Positions 38,814 to 47,621 of a DNA stretch of 64,000 bases are shown here, piece after piece. The DNA is from Strigops habroptila (lineage: Eukaryota > Chordata > Aves > Psittaciformes > Psittacidae), in assembly GCF_004027225.2 (NCBI RefSeq), contig NC_044282.2:64717725-64781724 (forward strand). Direction: 5' to 3'. Every line of letters starts with the position of its first letter. The stretch's first letter is position 1. The translations under genes and the position numbers were made by a program. The notes below the pieces were generated by a model. It was not told the DNA's origin. It worked only from the letters and a program-made list of their open reading frames with translations, and did not search any database.

Positions 38814-41800
38814 CTATTAATTTATTGGGTTGTTAAGAAACAAAGAAAAAGAGCAGACAAGTGTGCTGCCATAGGACTTGGTGAACATTACTGGTTAGAG
38901 AACTGAATTTTAGGATGTCACACACCAGTTATGTGCCGTATATTGCAGACCAGGAGGATGGTACTTTACGCACATCTCCTGAGGTCAGCACAAGTTCTCC
39001 ACTACCTTTGTTAACATGGGATCCAACTTTTGATGTGATTTAGACAACACAAGAAGATTTAAAATGTAGCAGGTGAGGGTAGCCTCATGTGCATTGCCCA
39101 TTGCCTCAAAAAGCTGAGTGCTCTTGCAAATTTGACGGAATCTAATTAGTTGACCTCCTCAGTGACATTTCTGCAGGCTCATACACAGAAGGGCAGGGAA
39201 ACTGAGATTTATAATGATAGCTATTTCTAGCAAAGGTCATTTCTTTATTGGTGAACAACATGTCCTTAGTCATGCTGATGACAAGGCACTGAAGGATAAG
39301 GGAGAGGCTGTATATCTTTAAAGCTTAACAAGGTATAACATAAATAGAGCATAGATCATCTTTCTACTTGGACCAGGAGGCTTGCAATCTACCACCATCA
39401 GGCCAAACCAGGAGTTAAAATATAGGAAGAAAATAAATACTGGGATTTCTGTGGAGATTGTGAGGGAGGCTGGATATTTCAGTGTCACCAAGGATGGGGA
39501 GGAAGAGGAGTAACCGAGCACGAGTATGTATTTTTGGATAGCAAGGGTGTCCTCTGTGGAACCAGCTGCTTATAAAGAACCGGGTCAGGTTGCTCTGGGG
39601 ACTCCCTCGTCGGCCTTGCCAATTTCCCAATTCGAGCAGCTCTCAGCATCCTGCTCCATGCCATTTCCAGAATGACTCACATGAAGGTATACTCAAATAT
39701 ACACAAACACACTTCCTCACCTGTCCTTGCTCAGGGAAGGAAGCAGCAGTTTGGACAGGAATGTGGTTTAAGTAGACTGTATCATACATATTATATATCT
39801 TTAAATAATAAAACAGCATCTGCCTATTCAGCATATGACTATTTTTCCTGCTCACAAGTGAGAAGGTCTTTCACACTGTACCTAAAATGGTGCATCCTTT
39901 TTCCATAATCAGGAGGACCCCTCTGGAGTCATGTGAGAGTTGTTCACCCAGCTATAAAGAAGTGAATACTGGACACTTTGGTGTAACTACCTTTGCTTGG
40001 TTTTACCATCAAACTCATAATACTGGATTAAGTAAAAAAATGTGACTGTTTCCCCAGATTTTGGCTCAGATCCTGAACCACCCTGCATAGCTGAGCTATG
40101 GTTTCTGCTGGATCACTGGCACATATCAGGCTTATGGCTGGCAGGGCCACTTAAAAGATGTTTTCAATGTGGCAATGAAGTCAACGCAGGAGTTCCTTGC
40201 TGTGCTCTGAGCAGGGGAAGAGGAATGAGGTTCTTCATCCATGCCCTTGCTAATCCCTTTTGCCAATTATTGGTTCCTTTGAGCTGTGCGCTGCCAACAG
40301 AAGTCACAAGGGCTTTCGAGTTGGTCTGGTCAAGGAGCCAGTCCAGTAACCTGAGAACAGTGAGGTGGCCTCTAGCTTCTAATCTGCAGCTGAAGATCTT
40401 GCCCTTCTTTCCAGAAGAATTGCTCACGCTCTTCGAAATCTAAAGCTTCCCCAAAATTGTTAGAGCTGAGGATTCCTACTCTTAAAACCTGTAAAATAAA
40501 TAGACAATCTGCAGGATAATCGCCTGTGTTACAAGTCTCCCCACACAACAAAGGAAAAAGCAGCCTTACGCCGTGTACTTCTTGAGCCTTGTGCAACTTG
40601 AAGGAAATGGAAAACGTTAATAAATAATGATGTTTGAAACACAAGTCACCGAACAAACCACCAGACCTTCTGTGTTTATTCTACAGGGCAAAAAATGTCT
40701 ATCTCATTTGAGGAAAATAAGATCTTGGCCAAAGATACGTCTTAGGAATTAGCCTGGATGCTGCACAGTATTCAGAAGATAAATCAGAGCGGCTCACAGG
40801 TAACTCCTTTAATACATACAGAATAAAGACCGCTTTTGAAATAAAATCAGTACAACTGACTACTTGGTATTTCCCTGGCATGAGTAACCAAGGAGCTCCT
40901 CAGGGCCACTGGAATTGTAAATGACTTGTTTGATACACCTTACAGCTGCCAGATTTCCGTCTGGTATTTTCCGAGTCAGAACCAAGCATATGTGTGCTCC
41001 AGACTGTGCGTTCTGATGTGTTCTGGAAATCCTGGCCTCGTTTCGCACATCCTAAGCAGGTGATCTGCACTTACAAAACCCAGTAATGTCTCCCTCAAGC
41101 GTGCTGAAATTACTCTGTGTGTGCAGAGCAGCTGCAAAACTGGGACAGAAATCTTAGGAAAATGTGTAAAATCTTCAAATTGTAACTAACTTCAAAAATA
41201 TTCAGGAAAAGAAAAAAAAGAACATTTCCGAGAAAATCTGTGTAAGTACGACTGTCTTTCACATTCCAGTGTAATGCTTTAAGAAGGAAAATCACTGCCT
41301 CTTCCAGGACAGCTCCAAATAGGTAGAAAAAGCATGCCCTCTGGCAGCTCGGATAAGTACATCTGTCCTGAGAGAAGGCAAAAGAATGAAGACTAGCACA
41401 TTATAAGCAAGGGGCTGACCTTCTTAATAGCTCAAATGTTCCCTCTCTCCAAAGTAACTTAGTTCAGCTTAGGCCTGTGGCCATCCACACAGTCATTTTT
41501 TCTCTCCTTTCACTCCAGCCACTGAATGCTGGCAGCCTCTGTGATGTGCCAGCATGGGGGGAGGCAGCTTAGGGAGGAGGAGGAAAAGACAGGGATAAGG
41601 AGCTTCCCAGTCCATAGATCAGGCTTGGACTCCGTTTGGTTTGTCATGAGAAAGAACAGAGAAGGACTGCAAAGCCCCGAGGCTTCAATTTCACAGCTGC
41701 TCTCAGACCTCCACTGCATTACCTTTCTTATTTCCCTGTGCTTCCACTTGATAGCTGGCTTAGTTTCTTACTTGGCTGGCTGATAGGTTCAGGATTAGCT

Positions 41801-42589
41801 CCCACAGCCTCCCACACGACGTTATCCTGACTCCAGAATCCACTTGTTGCCAACAGCGCTTTGGGATCTATGACTTAAAGGGAGGCTTTGGAAGGCAAAT
41901 GGGCAAAAAGCAGCGTGGCATTTCCTCTCTGAACTGGAATAAACCCCATTTCAGTTTGGATTCACGCTGGAACCTAGCACCAAGAGCTTATATCTGGCAC
42001 CACACTGAGAGCAGCGCCAGCCAGCGTGGACAGGGAATTCCCACAGGGATCACCCCCTCACGGCTCCCTTCGCCCCTGCAGGTAGGTCTACATCCAACCG
42101 CACCGAACAGCCGAACCCCGGTGTTCGGGTGAAGCCACAGAGCACATAACGGAGGCAAATCAGCGAAGAATCCTCTGCCCGCGTTATCTAATTCCTCCTT
42201 TCATCTCCATCGACCCCCACAAGGACCCCAGCGCACCTCCAGGGCCGGGCTCTGGGTCACGCTGTGCCTACACCTCCGGAGGGCCGGGCCCCGCCGCCGG
42301 TACCGTCCCTCGCGGTGACTTTCCCTCCCCTCCCGCCGCCTCGACCCGCCCCCCGCGGCCGCTCCCTCCCGCCAGCCGCCCGCGCCCCCGTGACAGGCGG
42401 CGGCTGGGGCTCCCCCCGCCCGGGCCCGCTCCCTCCTCCCGCACCGCACCGGCCCTTCCCGCCACCCGCAGCGCTCGGACGGCGGCGCCGGGTCCCGGGG
42501 GCCGCTGCCCGCTGCCGCGGGACCACGCCCCTCCCCTGACAGCCTGCTGCTGGCGCCACGCCCACCCGCGGCTTTAGGAAGCGCAGCTG

Positions 42590-42850
42590 CCAATCGCCGG
42601 ACACTTTCCTGCTGACGGGCAGCAGCGTTCACCAATCGCGTAGTTTCTCCTGCCAAGAAACCCCGCCTCCTAGAGCGCTGCCACCAATCACAAAAAAGAT
42701 GGAGTCAGGGGCGGGAGAAGAGGGCCTGCGAGCTCCGTCTTCTCTCACTATCTCCCTCTCTCCGTTGCGCGAGGATCGCCCCCTTCGCCCGTAGGTGATT
42801 GACAGGGGAAGGCAGCCAATAGGCTGCGGGAGGCGAGCGGCGGGGCCAAT
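42590..42850 (+). promoter_or_regulatory. Array of five CCAAT boxes (candidate NF-Y sites)
   Basis: CCAAT occurs at 42590, 42632, 42684, 42816 and 42846, all on the + strand, within 261 bases. Three sit in the context CCAATCR (R = A or G) and two in GCCAATAG, both typical of NF-Y binding. The array lies just upstream of the GC boxes and the candidate first exon, where NF-Y sites normally sit. Binding itself is inferred. Confidence 0.65.
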
Positions 42851-42858
42851 AGCGCGGC

Positions 42859-42893
42859 GGGGGCGGGCTGCGCCGGGCGGCGGGGGCGGGGGG
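42859..42893 (+). promoter_or_regulatory. GC-box cluster with G-quadruplex-capable motif
   Basis: Five G-runs of three or more (42859-42863, 42865-42867, 42875-42877, 42882-42886, 42888-42893) are separated by loops of 1, 7, 4 and 1 bases. This fits the usual G3+N1-7 pattern. Two Sp1-type GGGCGGG cores lie inside it. It sits on the non-template strand of EHBP1, next to the likely start-site region. Confidence 0.6.
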
Positions 42894-42944
42894 AGCGGCG
42901 GGCTGGGGTGAGGCGCGGCGCGGCGCAGCGCCGGCAGGAGGGCG

Positions 42945-42959
42945 ATGGTGGTGGCGTGA
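42945..42959 (+). other. Upstream ORF of 4 codons in candidate EHBP1 leader
   Basis: ATG GTG GTG GCG TGA. G at -3 and G at +4 give a good initiation context. It lies in the transcript only if initiation occurs upstream of 42945, which is uncertain. Confidence 0.3.
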
Positions 42960-43041
42960 GGCGCGGCGGGACCCGCGCTTGCTGCCCGGCCGACGGGGTG
43001 AGGCGAGGTAGAGGGAGAGCGGCGTGTGCCCGGTGCTCGCC

Positions 43042-43104
43042 ATGAGGCTGCAGGAGGACGGGGACAGCCGCAGCGCGCTGCCGCCGGCGGGGCTGCCGCA
43101 GTAA
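43042..43104 (+). other. Upstream ORF 1 in EHBP1 exon 1 (20 codons)
   Basis: The ORF starts at ATG 43042 with GCC before the ATG (G at -3) and ends at TAA 43102-43104. The last A of its stop is the first A of the next ATG (TAATG), an arrangement that permits termination-reinitiation. The peptide (MRLQEDGDSRSALPPAGLPQ) resembles nothing I recognise; any role would be regulatory. Confidence 0.45.
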
Positions 43105-43186
43105 TGGGCAGCGGCAACGCTGACTCTCGCCTGCCGTGTGGTGCCAGCACCCGCCCGGCGGGGACCGCCCGTGAGGAGCCGGGCAG
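43104..43186 (+). other. Upstream ORF 2, 5' part, crossing the exon 1/exon 2 junction
   Basis: ATG 43104 has a strong context (G at -3, G at +4). The frame stays open for 27 codons to the donor at 43186. If spliced to 44222 it continues for ten more codons and stops at TGA 44250-44252, giving 37 codons. That stop overlaps the ATG of the next upstream ORF at 44249. It does not run in frame into the EHBP1 start, so it is not an N-terminal extension. Confidence 0.4.
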
Positions 43187-44221
43187 GTGAGTGCCGCGGC
43201 GCTGCCCCGCATGTCGTCCGCTTCCCCGAGCCGTCCCTCTCCCTTCCCCTCCCTTGCTCCTTGCCGTTGGCGTTTTAGTGTTTTAAACGCTAACGGCTGC
43301 GGGGGGCGCTGCCCCGGCGGGCTGGGCGCTGGGGTGACAGGGGCTGGTGGGGCGGAACGGGGAGTGGGGACGGCCTCTCCACCCCCCAGCGGGACATTCC
43401 TGGAGGCAGGTTGCCTTCTTGGCAGCCTTGATGCCATCCTGCCTGGCCTCCTCGCCAGGTGCCGCCACCTTTTGCTTCCCCACATTCCTGTTGAAGAGGC
43501 TTTTTCCTCTCCACCCAGCAGAGATGCTGCTTTCCTGTGGAGGGAGAAGACCTGTCTGGGTTTCTTCCTTTTCGCCTCCCTGATGAGCGTTTCTCAGTTG
43601 AGGATGGAGAGGCATTTCCATTTCAGTATGATGCTGCGAGGAAGATGGGGCAGCCAGGGCTCAAGAAATGCCCCTTCCTCTTTCATCCTCCTCCTCACCT
43701 TGGCACAGGCATTTAGGTAGTAACACTCCCATGTCGGCTTCTTGGCTGTACCTTCTCCTTGGAAGGAGAAATGGGAGCGGGAGGTGTGTGTGTGAGAGGA
43801 AACAACTGTTACACCTTTTGTCATCAAGACAAAGAACTTGCTTTCATCTCCCTGTGTCCCTCCCTCTGGGTGCACGTTGGCAGCACCTCAGCCACTTCGC
43901 ATTGCTTCCTGGAGATGCTTCATAAGGATTCGGTGTGGCCCTGACCTGCCCTTTTTTGTTGTTGTTGCCAGTTATGATGGTGCTGATAAAAGGACATGTT
44001 GATATGTTTCCAAACAGACTCGTGGTTTGCATTCCTGAAATTGCTGCAGCATTCTTATTTATTTATTTAATTGGAGGGAGGGGGGATGACAACAGGAAGG
44101 GGGTATGTTTTTGTGGTCTATTGTGGTCGTTTGAAAGGTTCAAGATCACGTGCAATTGCAGCACTGTAGTCTGGAGTATATTAACCAGTGCTTTATCACC
44201 TCTGCTTTATTTGTCTTCCAG
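43187..44221 (+). other. EHBP1: EHBP1 intron 1 (predicted)
   Basis: This is the stretch between the GTGAGT donor at 43187 and the TCTTCCAG acceptor ending at 44221, about 1.0 kb. Its first 160 bases are still CpG island; the rest falls to average composition. No repeat or coding signal is visible. ORFs of 60-180 codons that begin inside it are not supported by any recognisable domain. Confidence 0.5.
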
Positions 44222-44528
44222 TTCTGCAGTCTCCACATCATCTACTGTATGAAGAATGATGATTCCATGAGAGAACTTCCTTTCAGTTACCTGTCCACTC
44301 CTATTGCATGCTGCTCCTGTCCAGTGATGAGCCACTCAGCTAGGCTGGGATTTACCATGAAGAAGGGAGAGGCAGAATATGAATTGTAGACATCCCATCA
44401 AGTTCCTCACTCACTCTTTTTACTGTGTCTGTATATAAATCTGCTAGTATCGAGCACACACGCTCTTAAACCTACACTGGTGTTAGCAGAGTTGCTACTG
44501 TGTGAGAGGACTGATATTTCTCACCATC
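44222..44528 (+). other. EHBP1: EHBP1 exon 2, predicted 5' untranslated part
   Basis: The sequence before 44222 is a good acceptor: a pyrimidine-rich run (CTGCTTTATTTGTCTTCCAG) ending at AG 44220-44221. An exon starting here would carry 307 bases of leader before the EHBP1 ATG. A weaker alternative acceptor is the AG at 44488-44489, which would give only 39 bases of leader. The leader contains several upstream ATGs, including a 46-codon ORF at 44249-44389. Exon boundaries are predicted from splice signals only. Confidence 0.6.
44249..44389 (+). other. Upstream ORF 3 in EHBP1 exon 2 (46 codons)
   Basis: ATG 44249 to TAG 44387-44389, ending 139 bases before the EHBP1 ATG. It begins MKNDDSMRELPF and has no recognised domain. 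It is in the leader only if the acceptor at 44221 is used. A 46-codon upstream ORF would be expected to reduce EHBP1 translation. Confidence 0.4.
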
Positions 44529-44632
44529 ATGGCTTCAGTTTGGAAAAGACTGCAGCGTGTTGGGAAACATGCATCCAAGTTCCAGTTTGTGGCCTCTTAC
44601 CAGGAACTGATGGTCGAGTGCACAAAAAAATG
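44529..44632 (+). CDS. EHBP1: EHBP1, first coding exon (N-terminus of EH domain-binding protein 1)
   Basis: The exon encodes 34 complete codons plus the first two bases of a TGG tryptophan codon, then a TG|GTAAGT donor (intron begins 44633, phase 2). The peptide begins MASVWKRLQRVGKHASKFQF and continues into a VASYQELMVECTKKW segment. This is the highly conserved vertebrate EHBP1 start, at the beginning of the NT-C2 membrane-binding domain. The paralogue EHBP1L1 differs at several of these positions as I recall it, so EHBP1 is preferred. The start codon has a strong context (A at -3, G at +4), and an in-frame TAG lies upstream at 44484-44486. Known role of the family: EHBP1 links endosomal recycling (EHD proteins through NPF motifs, Rab8/Rab10 through the bMERB domain) to actin through a CH domain. 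The CH, NPF and bMERB parts lie beyond this window. In human, EHBP1 lies near OTX1 and WDPCP. Confidence 0.95.
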
Positions 44633-44922
44633 GTAAGTAGCACTCATGTTGCTGCATGAATGGTGGAGTAAGCTGGTGGTGCTGAAATAGGAAGGATGTT
44701 GCTCATTTTGTACTGTTTGGTGTGCATGCACTGGTCTTCCCCCATTGCTTTCTTTTGCCTGAAGCAGCAGTGTGGGATGCTTGTCTTGATGAGTGCTTGT
44801 TTTGCTTTGTACTTATCTTGGACCTGCTGGTTTTGTTCTGTACACTGATTTTCTTAGTTGGAATTATTTTTATCATGCAGAGGACAGTGCATTTATTAGC
44901 TTGGCATCTGTGGCTTGGTGAT

Positions 44923-44980
44923 GTGGTTTTGGTTTTGGGTTTTGGTGGTTTTAGTTTTGTTTTGGTTTTTTTTTTTTTTT
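44923..44980 (+). repeat. GGTTTT-rich low-complexity tract
   Basis: Imperfect repeats of GGTTTTG ending in a run of 16 T. Confidence 0.85.
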
Positions 44981-47603
44981 GTCATTATTAAACATTTCCT
45001 GTGAGTTGTTTTCCAACTTCCAGCTCAACTTTTGGTTCTGAGTGTTATCTGCTGACACTGTTGTTAGCTTACTGAGGCATTTGAGATGAGTCCTGAAAGA
45101 TGGTGGTGTGTTAATCTGGGGTGGATCCCATTTCAGTTTTGACTTTTGTATCTGCAGATGTTTGGTCTCTTCTTTTCCTTGTTCCTTTCCATCTTTTAAT
45201 GGGAAGAGGCAAGAGACAGATCCTTGGGAATTCTTTTAAGGTATTTTAAACAAGAATTTTGTGCAGTGGTGGTCCAGTTGGATAGCTTTGAAGCAGTTAA
45301 CAGTTAATGGTATGGGTCTGGCGCATCTTCCTTCCTGTGTGGAATGAGCTTAAATAAATCTGCTAGGGAAGACTAGAAGCAGCTTTTAAATAGTCAGGCA
45401 AAGATATCCATTATACAAATACTTAAGCGCTGTTTTATACGTTTGGAATATTGACATTACAGACATAATTCCTCACATTAGTGAGAGTCTGTAGTGTCAG
45501 GGGATGAAGAAAGTACTTTCCAGACCTCATGGACTGAGATGTTCAAATTGCCTTGTAATAAACTGCAGCCTCCTTTCTAATACTTGGCCTTTCTTCTTGT
45601 TGGCAAGTTTGGCACTTGCATTGGCTGCTTGCACTGGTTGTGAGTAATTGCCTCTACAAATTTAAATTCTATCTCTTGGAGTTGGAAATCTCTGTCAAAT
45701 ATGCTGGGAGGCTGCTTGTTGCTGTGTTTTAAAGGAACACTGTTAGGTTAATTTTTCTTTAAGTTATCTTCTTCCCTAAAATGTTTTGAATGGTTAGTAA
45801 GAACAGAATTGGTTTGGAAGTTGAACTTGAATTCGTAGAATAAGCTACAAATAAAACTGTTTTAACAGTTGAAAGATTGTTGAGATTATCTCATGGGATC
45901 TGCTCTCTAGTTCAGGCCAAAGAGTTCTCCACAGTAATTTTGGTTTATCAGGATCATTTCAGCAGTTGTGTTTATTACTTTTAATGCTTTGTTTTCATAA
46001 AGTAGCCTGTTTTGGCTTTCATTTTCACTTTGATTCACTCCTTGCTTGAGAATTTGCATAATGTTTCAGCACTAAAGTATAAATGCTGCAGGGAAATGTT
46101 CAGATTGGATCTGCAGCTGACTTTCACTTGATTTAAGAAGAATTCACACACAAAAGTTCTCTTGTGAGCAATCTTGTTATTTTAGAAACAATTAGCTTAT
46201 TGTTTAATCATAAACTAGAGTACCCACCTAGCAAAATGCCTGTGTGTGAAGTAGTGAAACAGCCTTTCAAAATCAGACATGCAATGGAGTTTTTAAAAAT
46301 AGGTTGTCTTTCTGAACCATCATTTTGTGTTCTTGAGCTTAAATAAAGGCAAGATCAGTGCTTGTGTTGGTTATGATGGAGCAACAGTATAGTGGTGAAA
46401 TGTGGATGAATTCTAGGAAAAATAACAATAGGGAAAAACATCACTCACACAGTCATTTGATTGTAGGCTTTTCTATTCTGTTTCCTCTTGTTTGGAGAGC
46501 TTTAACAAAAGTGCTCTTTCAGCATGCAGGCTAAAATACGATATTTCTGCCATAAGTTCAACTCCTGTGTGAAACAAAAAGGTAAGTATATAAATATTCT
46601 GAGAACCTTCAACTAAATCTTTCCTTAACTTTGGAGAAGATACAGTTTTGCACGTGCTGACAGAATCATTTCTTCCTCTATTTCTAAAGCTTGACTCTGA
46701 GTTTGGCCCATGTGAGAAAGAAGCGGAAGAAATGAACTCCATATGCTGTTCCTGCTGAAAGCACTCACTATATATTAAGTGTCAGTGCTGTAGCCTGTAG
46801 CTTGTTTGATCGAAATGTAGTAAGCAGTAAGTTATTTTAATGTACTGGCATTTTAACAATGCAGTGTTTCTGGAGGAAAAGAATGCTCCATTCATATTTT
46901 AAAATAAATGACAATGCAGTCATAAACACATTTGAACTGAGATGTGTCTGTGAGCAGGGATTGTGCATGACCAAAACAGGTCGGATGCCTGCCTGTGAAC
47001 TGCTATCTTCTGTTAGGTTTGTGTTTGTCTAACTCTTCAGAAAATTACTTGTGCTTTAGAGTATTTTTGTAACTGATCGTGTGAGGTTTGCAACGCAGGG
47101 TATATTTCTGGTTGGCTTTAATACTTTTTGTCTCCTCTGGACATGTATTGATTTGAATAGCTTAGTGTTCAAAATAGCTCCTGCTCTTTTTTTCTGGAGT
47201 TATGCTGGCAGTGTGGGAAGCCGCTACCTCTCTGGTGTTTCTGCTTCAGTATTTAAAAGGATTATCTCTTAGGTACAACAGCATTTGTCCAGCAAAAAAA
47301 CCCCACTCCCTATCCTTGCTTTTTCTGCTCTCTATAATTTCTGATTCATGTCCCTACTGATGTTTAAAGGCAGCCACTCTTAGATGATTGCTTTTCATTG
47401 GTGGTGTATTTGTGGGGTGACAGGTTGCGATGGCATGTCCAGTGTTGTCACTGTTTCATTAGAAAAACCTTATTTTCAGGTGATTAACAGGACTGAGTTG
47501 CTTCTGTGGCATTCTGGCTGCTCCTGCTGACCCAGATCTGATTATTGTGGATGCTTAGTACCTTTGAAAAATCGAGCAGTCGGTTTATTTAGAGCCTTTC
47601 ATT

Positions 47604-47621
47604 AAAAATAAATAAATAAAT
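47604..47621 (+). repeat. (AAAT)n microsatellite
   Basis: AAAATAAATAAATAAATG. Confidence 0.85.

Larger units (their letters stand above)
37179..42229. other. CR1-free upstream flank of the EHBP1 promoter
   Basis: 5 kb without a recognised transposon. Contains a pure pyrimidine tract (37381-37426), an (ATTT)n run (38793-38813) and ordinary unique sequence. A CAG|GTAGGT donor-like site at 42081 could end an alternative upstream exon, but nothing else supports it. No protein-coding gene recognised. Confidence 0.45.
42905..43186 (+). other. EHBP1: EHBP1 candidate non-coding exon 1
   Basis: The 3' boundary is a textbook donor, CAG|GTGAGT, with the exon ending at 43186 inside the CpG island and about 1 kb before the predicted exon 2 acceptor. 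The 5' boundary is not visible. The promoter lacks a TATA box, so start sites are probably spread over roughly 42745-43000; the start given here is a rough placement. The exon would be very GC-rich and holds three upstream ATGs (42945, 43042, 43104), so translation of EHBP1 is likely to depend on leaky scanning or reinitiation, or on start sites further downstream. Confidence 0.6.
42230..43350. promoter_or_regulatory. EHBP1: CpG island promoter of EHBP1
   Basis: This is by far the most CpG-dense, G+C-rich part of the window, in sharp contrast to the A/T-leaning flanks. It spans the predicted first exon. It holds five CCAAT boxes on the + strand, GC boxes (GGGCGGG at 42708-42714, 42861-42867 and 42884-42890, plus an inverted CCCCGCC at 42661-42667) and no TATA box. 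This is the usual make-up of a broadly expressed gene with dispersed initiation. Such islands are often transcribed in both directions, so a divergent minus-strand non-coding transcript is possible, but nothing seen proves one. Confidence 0.9.

Noticed and set aside
42748..43485. 245-codon minus-strand ORF across the CpG island, and other long frames at 42201-42656 and 42629-43150
   Set aside because: High G+C removes stop codons, so long frames arise by chance. The products are rich in Arg, Pro, Ala and Gly with no domain, and they overlap the EHBP1 promoter.
44490..44528. Alternative exon 2 acceptor at 44489
   Set aside because: The polypyrimidine tract before it is poor compared with that before 44222; kept only as a second choice.
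44529..44632. EHBP1L1 as an alternative identity
   Set aside because: The exon has MASVWK, GKHASKF and VASYQELM, which fit EHBP1 better than the paralogue as I remember it.
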